Shown piece by piece: positions 24,340 to 35,165 of a stretch of 64,000 nt of DNA. A program made the translations under genes and the position numbers. The stretch lies in assembly GCF_041381155.1 (NCBI RefSeq), contig NC_091134.1:13084008-13148007 (forward strand). The letters are read 5' to 3'. The DNA comes from Argopecten irradians (Eukaryota; Mollusca; Bivalvia; Pectinida; Pectinidae). Under the pieces are notes generated by a model, which had not been told where the DNA came from, made no database searches, and saw only the letters and a program-made list of their open reading frames with translations. The first letter of the stretch is position 1. Each line of letters begins with the position of its first letter.

Positions 24340-27185
24340 TCAATATTGTAATTTTCTACCAGAAGCATCAGAAAAGATGATGACTGTTGAATTTAGACCA
24401 TAAGCGTTGATCCAACCACGATACAAAAAAATTGAAATTGAAATGAACAAGAATGAAAAGCGCTTCTATTATTTCTAGCATTTCACAGTTGCATATCACT
24501 CTAGAAACGCTTTCGATCTAGGTACATAACTTGTTTCTCTTCTTCACGTAAAATCGTTTTAAATCGGTTCTACAACAGATTGAAAAAAGCAGATATAAAA
24601 TACGACACTGTCAGTTTAATTTCAAGTTAAAATGTCGTGAGTTCCCATACACTGCCAATAGCACACGACTCAATGTGAATAACTGTACGCGACCTCGGAG
24701 CCATCGATTTTTGTGGGGAGTTGTTCCAGTTGTTAAATAGACTAACTTTGAGTACGGCGTGTAGTGTTAAATACGACATACTTATAACAGTGCCAGTAGT
24801 TTTCTCTGGAGTGTAGCATGCAATCAACCTGTCTCACAGTAATAGCTGGGGGAGAAAACGCAGGATATTGACTGACACTACAGTACATCCGTGTGGTTCA
24901 TGGTACACCAAACATGGCAACTTCTAGGCATTTTGTTCTTCCAATAATCTATCCAACATCCAACTTCGTTTTTTTTTCTTGTTCTTCATTGCATCCCAAA
25001 TCTTTTCACTGCTAATCTCTATACTTTATTATATCCCTTACTTTTATTTTAATTCCGTGACTTCGAATTCGAGGAAGTGGGGGTCGCAGTTGCCAGCCAC
25101 TGACATTTTGCAAGCTAAATTTAAAAAAAAGCCCCATGAATGTGTTTAAAATTGAATGTGTATACATGGTTTGAAAAACTGCACTTCACTTATGCTCTGT
25201 GTCCTTGGTAAAGGGTGACACTTGTGTCTATATATCAAAGGTAAGAGTGAGTGGCCCATCACATCTGGTAATAGTATACTGGCAACGGGGGAATCATTCG
25301 TAAATGCTAACTGGCAATGGCCATAGTCCACCAATGTTGACATGGTGTCATCAAGGAGCATGCCTTAAAGGTTATTCAACGACTGAAGTAGGCACATTTC
25401 TTAAATGTCTACACCAGTAGGGTTAGAAAATGTGGTAATTGCAAATGTTTACATCATCTTCTGGACATGCGTTATACCCCTATATTTACATATACAGAAT
25501 GTATTTGAAAAGGAATATGTATATCATAAGTACATCTTTATTCTTTGGGAAGTTTATACAGCTTTTGGTCGATGTTTTAAAATCATCTCCAACAATGTTA
25601 ACCAAGCCTGTCGTCTGCTATTTGCTTAGGTAGATAGCATTGGTGATGCATAAAAATGCTGCAGAAATAAGGAAAGGGAAACACTACCCAAATTGGTTGA
25701 AAATACCCAGGGTTATGTTGTGTTGGTAAATGGAAAATAAAGCAACTTTAGCCCACCAGATTCGTAATTACTATATGTCACAATGAGATCAGATTCGGGC
25801 GTATTTACGTGACTTCATGGTAAAGACTACGTTTATTTCACTATATAACTAATGCCAGAGGGAATACGGAACCGAAAAAGCATGTTAGCTGTGAGTAAGA
25901 GACAGCATCAGCCGCTTGGTATCGATTTCCTGTCACTCTGGGTAAATGTAGATGATGCTCCGTGCTCTCAACAAAACTAGACTAATTTAGAGCTCTTCTA
26001 CGCGGGAGGTAACAAATGATAGTCCCCCGGGACGACAGATTTTAGTACCGGGTTAAAGCGTTTGTGTAACATAGAAGATATTAATTTTACCAGCATCAAA
26101 CTGACGCTTCAACCTAGTTTTATCAATCAATTTCAAAGTAATGTTGTGTAATGCAAGTCGAGAAAACATGTTATTTGAATTAGGTATTAGGTTATGCTAT
26201 AGCCGAGTGGACATTTTCTCTTTAAACCACTGGTGAGAAATAACACTAAATTCTAATTTATATTATGTGATACATGTCCAAGTTCATTTAATATATAAAT
26301 CTGGATATATGAATATGTTTTGTTTTTTGGTAAAACATTTGATTAGACGCAGTTAGCAAATTGTTAAACTTCTTCCAATGTTGTTATTTTTCCTACTAGA
26401 GTTTGGTCGTGTTCTTTTGAGGTAGGTGATATATATGTTTTTTTTGCAAATTTGTAGGAAATGTGTGCATATATAAGAGGTTTTTTGTTGTATCTTTATC
26501 TCTGACGTAGCAAGTAAAATCAAAGAGGAATGGACTACATTCCTCTAATGTGGACCCAGTACAAATCTACATAAATAAGTCTCCATTGAAGGTAACTGAT
26601 CTACAACGACTTTTGCTGATCATAATGAATATCATCAAGGATTCATCTTCGTGCCATTGGTGAGAATGGTGCCATTAAGAACTACATTGTGTTTTAAATA
26701 CATATCTTTACCTCAAAAGAAACTAATACAGACATACATATATTGTTCTTTAAACAGTTTTCTAACGAAATAAATGGATATACCACACTTTTATCATCAT
26801 GGCTTGCATCTAGAAAAAAGTTTATTCATCTATCAACATTTATATTTTTCTATCTACAGTATGTATTCAAAGTCGAATTTTTCCATTACGTAATCACTTC
26901 TTTTATCAATAATTCTAAACTTGCCATTTTATCATCATCACACCTGGCTTGAGGTCGACCACTAAACAGTCTGAAGTTCACAAGCAAACTCATCAGGACA
27001 TCCATCATTCTGATTCCACGATTCTAGGTCAGACAGGGGAAGATCCTGCCCGTCACAAACTAGAGTGGTCCCATATATCAGAACGACAAAAGACCGGAAC
27101 CTAGCCGGCTGGTCACATGATTATCGTATCACGAACACGTGGTCATGTGTGCTATTAAATAGTGATGATGGATGGATTATGTAAC
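24340..27185. other. No gene recognised
   Basis: Spacer with frames up to 74 codons, none with a recognisable domain. Confidence 0.6.
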
Positions 27186-27189
27186 CAGC

Positions 27190-27365
27190 TAGTGTTTGAT
27201 AGGATTTTACAGGTGGTTGTTGTGGTGAAGGTGGTATTGTGAGTTGTGGGTATTTTGGTGGTTGTGCTTGTGGTGTTGATGGTGGCGCTGAGGTTTGGGA
27301 TGGTGTTAGTTGTGGTTGTAGTGGAAACGGTGGTGGTATAGATGATTGTGTCGGTAAATTGTAAC
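27190..27365. repeat. GT/GGT-rich low-complexity tract
   Basis: Plus strand rich in GTGGT and GTTGTGG words without a fixed period; translates on the minus strand as Thr-rich sequence, so the frame at 27155-27415 is low complexity. Confidence 0.7.
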
Positions 27366-27462
27366 ATGCTTAAGATTTCCCGTCTAGTTGATGATATTGG
27401 AATGGATGAAAACAAAAATGATGACGGTAATCATGATGGTGATGCTACTAATGATAATGATT

Positions 27463-27524
27463 AGGAGGAGGAAAAGGAGGAGAAAAGGTGGAACAGTAGG
27501 AGGATGAGGAAAGAGAAGAAGAAG

Positions 27525-27556
<32 letters not shown>

Positions 27557-27740
27557 CAAGAAGAAGTACAAGAAGAAGTACAAGAAGAAGAACTAGAATA
27601 GGAAGAAGAAGAAGAAGAAGAAGAAGAAGAAAAAGAAGAAGAAGAAGAAGGAAGAAGAAGAAGAGGAAGAAGAAGAAACAGAAGAAGAAGAAGAGCAGCA
27701 GCAGCAGCAACAGGAGAATGAGGTGGAGGAAGAGGACGAC
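27463..27740 (+). repeat. Long purine tract, (GAA)n-rich
   Basis: About 280 bases almost purely A/G on the plus strand, mainly GAA triplets, with a few TAC interruptions (GAAGAAGTACAA recurs three times) and a GCA cluster near 27700. Long homopurine-homopyrimidine mirror sequence can form triplex DNA. The minus-strand 232-codon frame over it is a poly-Leu artefact. Confidence 0.9.
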
Positions 27741-27744
27741 GATG

Positions 27745-28794
27745 ATTTTGTGACAGAAGTAAACTATGGATATTGTTGTAATATGTGTTGAAGGTAGTTT
27801 TGGTGTTGGTGATGATGGTGGTAGTTGAAGTGGTTTTGGTGAGATGGTTAAATGGTGTTGATTAAGTTTATGGGGATGGCGGTGTTGGGTTTGGCGATTG
27901 TCCTGTCTAGTACGCAAAAACGTAACGTCCTTATCCTTAGTGCATCTGTACCCAATACACGCTACTATTCTATTAAATATGTAGTGGTCAGGAACTATAA
28001 GAAAGCATTCGTACACATCAAATCGATTACGAAAAAAACTGTCACAAATGTAGCATGAAATGCTTTGGAAATGAATCTCCATTCCTTACACGTTGAGGGG
28101 AAAGTGTTGATTTGTTTCGTGAGTCAGAATATGTTACATATTGAATTCTTTGTCTAACACTGTTTGTGTGGCTGAGAATGTAACTTGGGACTTCTGAAGT
28201 AATAGATTTAATCAACGTTCACTCGCAACAAAAAACACCTTGAATGCTACAAACGCAAAGTCAGAGTACACTTCTTAAAGATTAAAGAAACCACAGAAAC
28301 AAGGGAAGTATTCCGGTGGGAATTAATTGTTTGAGTGAACAAAGACGTTTCGTGGCAGATAAAAATGCACGTGTAATTAAAAGAAGACAGCTTAATCGAT
28401 GTTATGTAGGTCTTAGTGGTAGTACTGGAAATGTGACGTTTTGCAGTGCAAAAAGTTTAGAAAGCATGATTTTAAATTTACTTCAATATCATTTAAACTG
28501 ATACAAATCACTTACAAATCATATGTTAAAAATCATAATATTTTCATAACATTAAAAAAAACCTCGAAAATTACCGCAATATAATGTAGTGCATGGATTT
28601 AATGAATGCTTTGAATATTAACAGATATTTAAGAAGATGACAAATAGAATACAACAGATCAGAAATGATTATAGACACAGTAACACTATCGTCATAAATG
28701 TCACTAGATTGTCAATGACAACTTTTTTATAATATGCAAATCATCTGATCGAGTGTTTAAGACGAGTAATTGTTGAAGCTTAATGCTAGGTATT
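27745..28794. other. No gene recognised
   Basis: Non-repetitive sequence between the purine tract and the next minisatellite. The minus-strand frame over 27860-28082 is unrecognised. Confidence 0.5.
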
Positions 28795-29335
28795 CACCAT
28801 ACGAAGACCTATCACAAAGAAGTAACTTTTTCTAATTTCTCTTAACACAAAATGCTTAAAAGCATAAAAGTGTCGGTCACAAGGTAAAAAAATCCATCAC
28901 TATCAATATATCAAAGACGTCTGCCATGCCAAGGTATATCACAAAGAAGCAATATCGCAAACTTCTCATAACGTAAAAAGGCATCCAACCATACGACGTT
29001 CGATCCCAAAGAAACAAGCATACCACAACCTCACTTAAAAGGGCATACGGCGGTCGATCACAAAGAAACAAACATACCACAACCTCACTTAAAAGGGCAT
29101 ACGGCGGTCGATCACAAAGAAACAAGCATACCACAGCCTCCCTTAAAAGGACATCCACCATACGACTGTCGATCACAAAGAAACAAGCATACAACAGCCT
29201 CCCTTAAAAGGGCATCCAGCATACGACGGTCGATCACAAAGAAACTAACATACCGCAGCCTCCAATGATACAGAAGAAATATACCATACAAAGGTGTATC
29301 AGAATCACACACACACACCCCAACTTCCCATAACA
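28795..29335 (-). repeat. 54/61-bp minisatellite
   Basis: The word GTCGATCACAAAGAAAC recurs at 29053, 29107, 29168 and 29229, with weaker copies near 28998, 28940 and 28810. Spacing is 54 bases in the left part and 61 in the right, so two unit lengths coexist. The two central 54-bp units are nearly identical. Minus-strand frames over it are Cys/Phe/Leu-rich repeats without a recognisable domain; I regard them as non-coding. Confidence 0.8.
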
Positions 29336-30857
29336 CAAGTATGGATTGCTGAGACAGAAGAGAACAAATTGTCCTCGAATAAGTCGTTGATATAACATGC
29401 ATGATTTAAAAGGTATTGTTTTCTAAATAATTTTAATATAGAATACTTTCAATACTCTCAATCATCAGTCATAACTTTGGACGTTCAAATGTATTCCTGG
29501 AAGGTAAAATGTCTATGCATTTTTACTATACTTTATTTTGTTCTCAAAAGAACATGATACATATCTCGAAGTACATGCTAATATGGAAAATACAATAGCA
29601 ACTGTAGAGTCGTTCACATTCTATCGGAATACGGTTGTGGAAGTGATCTTTTTTGTTAGAAAGAGGTTTAAATACATAATTTTCCTAACCAAAGTTGTGA
29701 GAGAGATGATCTAGCCTATCTTATGTCAATGTAGGACAACAGTTGACATGCATATTTGATTAAAAGAGCCATGGTTATAATGAGGTTTCTAAGGCTAGTG
29801 CAAACAGTGTTAGAGGCAGGCGCCAATTCGTCAATATTCAGGTCGCTGATTCTATTTAATGTCAGCTTGTTTTCAATACCGTGGTAATTCAGTCATCGAA
29901 TTCCAATAGCACAGGAAATGTGCCACGGTGATGACCAGGAAATGTATTATGTCTCTGCAACAATGCTACATTTTATGAATCGCGGATATTTCTATGGACT
30001 GTATGTGTATTCCGTTACAATAGTTAGCGGGCTACGCGCTTTCAGCTATATCCATCGCCCTTGTGGCAGCATGTAGTAATGGAGAATATGTCAATATATA
30101 GAAATATATTATATGCCTGTATGTATATAGCTACGGACAGATGAAACATTCAATATATGTGCTATATATAGATATACATCATTGATAAAGAATCAATTTA
30201 CTTAATGTGAAACTCGAGGTACGCATTCACATCTCTCGCCTAGCTGTTATTATTACTTTTCTTTTGGAATCTATGGCATAAAATTAAAATTAAACGTAAA
30301 AAATACAATTTTAAAGAGCGTATTATAATTTTCACACATACCTGCTTTTCTTCGAGTTACGAGGTTATCCACAGATCAATTTTAGTACGTTCAGACTTTC
30401 CTCTATAGAAAACAGAGGCATCCACTCGTCTGGGCTTATGATAGAGTAGTGTGAATATACATTTTTCTCGTTCTGTGTATCCCTCCAGCTGTTCACAAAT
30501 CAGACTTTCCCAGTGTACGAGTGAATGAACGTGTGATTAATGGTCAATTACCTACATCACAAAAAGCCTGTCCTTCAAATAATCCTAACGATTGTAATAT
30601 CACACACACGCGAGAGTGTTATGACAGAACTTCATCGTACGTATACACTATGTAAAGTGCAATAACGAATAATCATGAGTCGTTAACAACTGGTTGTATT
30701 GCAATATAAATGTTATCACGACATTCAAAAGTAATCAGTGAGATTTTATCTTCTCCTTGCCTTGTTGTTAGCCTTCGAAGAACTATATCCGCTTATAAAA
30801 TATAAATCCCTCGTGCTGTGTGTTCTCTCGGAACACCTTGCAATCGGTCGTGTTGTT
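29336..30857. other. No gene recognised
   Basis: AT-rich spacer with no notable frame. Confidence 0.6.
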
Positions 30858-31142
30858 CTATGAACTAAAACTGCACTGCGGAATTTCTCTGCGTTTGACA
30901 TTTGCTGCTGTGATCTTGAACGTGTGATGTGTCCATAATCCCCTCGGTGGAATTGCATTAGGAGCGAGAAGCGTTGGATCCTCCATGCGACGTACTGTCA
31001 CAATCAGAATTGTAGAGGAGCTGGAGACACAGCCTGTTGCCGCGGCGGCACACACGTAAATACTGCGACCATCTTCGCGCGCGCACGTGGCAATTAATAA
31101 TCGATACTCCCTTTGGTTATGGACGACAATGTTTTGTCGGTG
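30858..31142 (-). pseudogene. Possible Ig-domain exon relic
   Basis: One minus-strand frame is open here and in its middle reads like the last two strands of an I-set Ig domain: AREDGRSIYVCAAAATG, then SSSSTILIVTV. The Tyr-x-Cys core and the following Gly and Leu-x-Val spacing fit. A donor-like GTACG (30991-30995) follows the last strand. The upstream half of an Ig domain (first Cys, Trp) is not found in this frame, and no second Ig exon was found. The local sequence is unusually CpG-rich. It may be a decayed exon, an exon of an unresolved gene, or chance. Confidence 0.3.
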
Positions 31143-31519
31143 TCATTTCACGTAAATTCTCCCTTTACACATACATCGCATGTTTCATCGTCACCTCTAA
31201 TCCGGCTCAACTTAGCTGTCACTTTACAAAGTCATGTTTGCGAGTAATAGTAGACGTATTAAAAATATTGCCAGCCCATTCGTGCGACAACGATGGAGCA
31301 ACCGTCTGATGACTACAGATAATTGATGCTTTCGTCATCGATGCAACGCCATAGGATAACATACTTTTCTTAAAAGAAAATAATCCGTAGTATGTTCAAA
31401 ATTCATGTGTATTGCAATTCCAAGTGAGGATACACATATCATAATTACACAATGATTACAATCGAGATGAGGTAAATGTTTTGAACACACCAGTGGCTTC
31501 GGGATCATGAAACAGTCGT
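31143..31519. other. No gene recognised
   Basis: A 90-codon plus-strand frame at 31037-31309 overlaps the Ig-like segment on the other strand and has no recognisable domain. Confidence 0.5.
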
Positions 31520-31604
31520 AGACTTAAGTTTGTGCTTAGTTATTCAAAAATTACTTAACATTTCGTAACGTCATCTGTGATTGGCTAAGTCTAAACTTAA
31601 GACT
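31520..31604. repeat. Small inverted repeat
   Basis: 31520-31539 and 31585-31604 are 20-base imperfect inverted repeats built on GACTTAAGTTT / AAACTTAAG. Probably a short MITE. Confidence 0.45.
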
Positions 31605-31905
31605 GTGTTAGACTTGAACTTGAAGCCATGAGAAATATATTGGAATTTCAGGTAAATGTTCTGATAAAAGGATTAATTTTTCAAAGTTAGTTAAGCTTTT
31701 TATTTCAACATAGCAACGCATCAAATTTTATGAAGATTATATGCGGGCTAATAGACAATTTCAAATAAAACAACTGCAGGAATATTCTTATTGTTTAGCA
31801 TATCAAAAAATCTGTCACAAAACACTCTAATCTGCTTCAAAAACATGATCACGATGCCAACAACTGTAAATAAATTTGACAGCGAACAGTATTTCCGTTA
31901 TTATA

Positions 31906-32073
31906 CACTGGCAATATTTCATCACAAGAATTTGAATTTCATGTGAACCAGGTCAAAAAAGGAATTTCACTTGAAATTGTGTGAATTCAGCATGAATATC
32001 ATTGACGTGATTTTAAAGTGAAAAGGTCTTATAAAAATTCACGTGTAATCTACATGAATAAATATTGCCTGTA
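31906..32073. mobile_element. Small MITE-like element (GGCAATATTT ends)
   Basis: GGCAATATTT at 31910-31919 and its exact complement at 32060-32069 bound about 160 bases rich in TTCACTTGAAATT-like words. No target duplication is clear. Confidence 0.45.
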
Positions 32074-33204
32074 AGGTTGATGTGATGTTGTGTGGGAGTG
32101 TTGACGTAAGGATGGAAGAGTGATTGTTGGAATAAGGGAGTCAATGGTCAGTTAGAACTACATAGTCAAGCAGATAGAAACAACATACCAACTCCATGAA
32201 ATAAACCTGCCAAGAGTATTGATTCCCTTGATTTACAAAATTATACTGAATGCCATAATTAACGATGCCTCTAATGTCTTGCTTCCGTAATCATAGTCTG
32301 TCATCAGTTACTCAAATTGCGTTCGTAGTTACAGTGGTTTCCATGTCAGTGTTTCGGTCAGACATCCGCATGCTGGTTATTTGTAATACGTAGCTTGATC
32401 CTGATATACTGACAGAAGAAAAACAACCAACGTTTGACAAGAGAACATCACATCAAAATCAACTTAACAAACAAAAACAAGCTAATATGTCTATACAATT
32501 CCAGCTCCAGGGATAGGAGAAGAACCAGAAAACGAAAATGATGTAAGGTTAGGGCCAACTAAAGATATGGGTTTGACTTTATCTGCTTGGTGATGAATAT
32601 AATTTATGTTCTTTGATCAGTTTCATAGTCAACTCTCGTTTGCTAAAACAAGTGTCTTTCTTTTTGAGATTTTTTTAGGGGTAAGCATTTGTTTATAGCT
32701 TTTATGCATACATAGGCCTAGATACTATGTAAATCATGTTTTTTTTTTGCTGAAGTCCGTTTAGCCAGTTTATCTTGTAGAATATAAAGTTCTGTACCAT
32801 GTGATAATGCCCAACAGCAATCAGGTTTACATGTCAGTATACTAGAGTACTTGTAAACATAAGCACTTAGTATGTATTACAAACCTATGGAAGTACGCAT
32901 ATCCTGTAATTTGTCCCTCGGGAAAAAGTAAACACGTATAGCATTATCGCCATAGGCACAATGTATTGATTGCAGGGACATTCCAGTATTCCGCCAATAA
33001 TGAGAAGTTTAAGAGGATTTTCAAAAGGTTTAAGCATCTATTAAAAAAAATGGAATTTCATAATGATTTTTTTTGCATTTAGAATTTGTTATTCGTAAAA
33101 TGCAGTAAAATAACTCTCTTTTCTGGTTATTAAAATCGCGCGATTTTATTTTCAAAACACACATATATATACAGATCTCCTCATTTCATTTGGGTAAGAG
33201 AGCA
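32074..33204. other. No gene recognised
   Basis: AT-rich spacer with no notable frame. Confidence 0.6.
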
Positions 33205-33253
33205 GTTTAAGGCGATTTTGGGATAAAATATAATTCGTCAGCGGTGTTGCATC
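33205..33253 (+). repeat. Solo right end of the TTAA-MITE family
   Basis: TTCGTCAGCGGTGTTGCATC followed by TTAAA matches the right end of the 1006-1359 element (TTGTCAGCGGTGGAGCATCT). The left end could not be placed. Confidence 0.45.
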
Positions 33254-33294
33254 TTAAACATCTGAGGCTAATAATTTATTGTGAACAGGAATAC

Positions 33295-33831
33295 CTGCCC
33301 TGCAGGTAGGGCGTTAGAATTGTACCATCTGCCCCATTGCATGATCGTAAAAGGCGACTAAATTTAGGACCTTATCTTTTCTTTTCTTCGTAACTGACTT
33401 TATCTTTCCTAATGCCTCCCTTGGCACCGCCTCACTTTTGGCCTTGCGTTGAGCGTTCGCCCCTGTGAGGAAGGCTCTGGGTTCTGTCCCCTGGCCGAGA
33501 CATACCAAAGTCTATAAAAGTGGAAGTTTCTGCTCCTGCTTAGCGCTCAGCAAACGGGGAGTGGGACTTCGGTTCGCCCGTTGTCAGTATAATGTCACCG
33601 GGTGGGGTGTGTTGCTTGGTGTCTTCGGCGGCATGCTTCAGTGATATAGCACTATAACAAGGGCAATAGTTCCACTATACAAGAAGACACAACATGAATA
33701 TACCGCAGTCTCCCAAAACACGCACCTCGCACAACATACACGCAACACACCGCATACATGGGAGGCCGTCCTTACATGACCATAGCTGTTAATAGGATGA
33801 TAATAAATCAAACAAACAAACAAACAAACAA
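33295..33831 (+). mobile_element. Full-length non-LTR retroposon with target duplication
   Basis: A 537-bp non-coding element flanked by a perfect 13-base direct repeat, TGAACAGGAATAC, at 33282-33294 and 33832-33844. It ends in (CAAA)n after GTTAATAGGATGATAATAAA. This is the signature of target-primed insertion by a LINE in trans. The 5' part (GGTAGGGCGTTAGAATTG) and a GGGTTCTGTCCCC block that resembles a pol III B box suggest a SINE-type origin. Copies: 1-368, 34556-34865, 19646-20046 and 23058-23160. Short frames inside it are not genes. Confidence 0.85.
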
Positions 33832-33844
33832 TGAACAGGAATAC

Positions 33845-34555
33845 AGCACAGATATAAACTGTATAACATTTTATTTCTGTATCATATTCTGGATTATACG
33901 AACACATATGTGGCAGTTCACAAGATACACATGTGAATCACTGGGCTGATGCAATGATAAATACATAGAATATTCATTTGTGTAGTCTTTTGTTTCAAAC
34001 CTTCAACATGGCAGATATGCTATGTTTTGTAAAGTAAACAGTAAACGAATCAATTTAAATGGTATCATAGATATAACTGTTTTCATTGTCTTGCAGTACA
34101 ACCGGATGCTGATTGCTTGTATACTTGTTTATTTTGCAGTCAATCTCACCAAGGGTGCATTGGGGACCCCTTAATTTCCCCTCTGTAAATATGGGGACCG
34201 CAATGAACTTTGGTAAAGATTGGTTTTGCAGTATATGCTTCAACGATATAACAAAATGAAACAGACACGTTTTTCTGAACACCAGGTCTTAAAGCACGAG
34301 AATTTCCCTTCCTCATTTTTGTGTTCTAGCGTAGAACGTCATTTGAGCTTGATCCTGACTGCTTCACTTTCAAGTGGCGTACTCTGTATCAGCCAAGTAT
34401 ATAGCATTTCAGTCAGATTGGTAACCCACAGGATTCAAGGCACCAAATGTAACGTGCACATGCAATGGGCACATAGCGGAGACTGTATCCGCGGTCAAAT
34501 TTGCTCGATGTTGGAAACATAGATTGATGTATCGAAGTTAAGCGTCGTCGAGTCT
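33845..34555. other. No gene recognised
   Basis: A 100-codon plus-strand frame at 34220-34522 and a 75-codon minus-strand frame at 34055-34282 overlap head to head; neither has a recognisable domain. Confidence 0.5.
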
Positions 34556-34865
34556 GTCTTGAGGTAGGGCTGTAGAATGGTATGGACTGCCCAATTTTAT
34601 GATCTCAAATGGTGGCTAAATATGACATATTACAGTATCTTACCGCCACGCTTTTTGGCCATTAGTTGAGTGATCACGGCTGTAGTAATCTGGGTTCTGT
34701 CCCCTCGCAGTGACACATCCTAGTCTGTTTACTTCTAACCATACAACATAGGACGTCTTGTTTGCCCGCTGTCAGTATAGTGTAATCGGAACACGGATAT
34801 ACCGCAGTCTCCAAGAGCATAGACATTCATATACGCTACACATGTTTATGTATGGGTGTCTGTAA
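34556..34865 (+). mobile_element. Diverged copy of the 537-bp retroposon
   Basis: Follows the 33295 element from its 5' end (GAGGTAGGGCTGTAGAATGG) through TCTGGGTTCTGTCCCCT and ATATACCGCAGTCTCC, with many substitutions and internal deletions. It lies 0.7 kb downstream of the young copy in the same orientation. The tail is not preserved. Confidence 0.65.
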
Positions 34866-35058
34866 ATTGTCTTTGCAGTTAAAAAAAGATATTCCGCATA
34901 CTCATCAAGTGTTGACATGTTTTGAATGGATGATTTCTCCATTATGTACAGTACCTTATGTACATCATGTACTTCAGTGGAAAAAAAAACTTGTGTTCAA
35001 TCCCTATTGTCAATAATTTGCGACAATAAAATATGTTTAAAATCAAAATCAATTTTCA

Positions 35059-35165
35059 ATGGCGCAATTCACAAATTTCGAAGTGTACAAAAGTGAATGA
35101 CGTAATTTACAAGTTCCAAATGATACATATATAGGAATGACGTATTTCACAAGTCTCCCATGAAT
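35059..35165 (+). repeat. Three-copy 38-40-bp tandem repeat with CRE-like cores
   Basis: Units start at 35059 (ATGGCGCAATTCACAA), 35097 (ATGACGTAATTTACAAG) and 35137 (ATGACGTATTTCACAAG). Each carries a TGACGTA-type half-site. Confidence 0.6.

Noticed and set aside
27384-28082. 232-codon minus-strand frame
   Set aside because: More than half is poly-Leu/Phe from the purine tract; the remaining N-terminal part has no recognisable domain or conservation signal.
28795-29335. CRISPR-like array
   Set aside because: Units are directly adjacent diverged repeats without unique spacers, and the genome is eukaryotic.
28877-29402. Cys-rich repeat protein on the minus strand
   Set aside because: Frames follow the 54/61-bp minisatellite and switch frame where the unit length changes.
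33314-33949. Frames of 63-89 codons on both strands
   Set aside because: They lie wholly or largely inside the retroposon at 33295-33831.
34055-34522. Head-to-head frames of 75 and 100 codons
   Set aside because: They overlap each other on opposite strands and show no domain or splice support.
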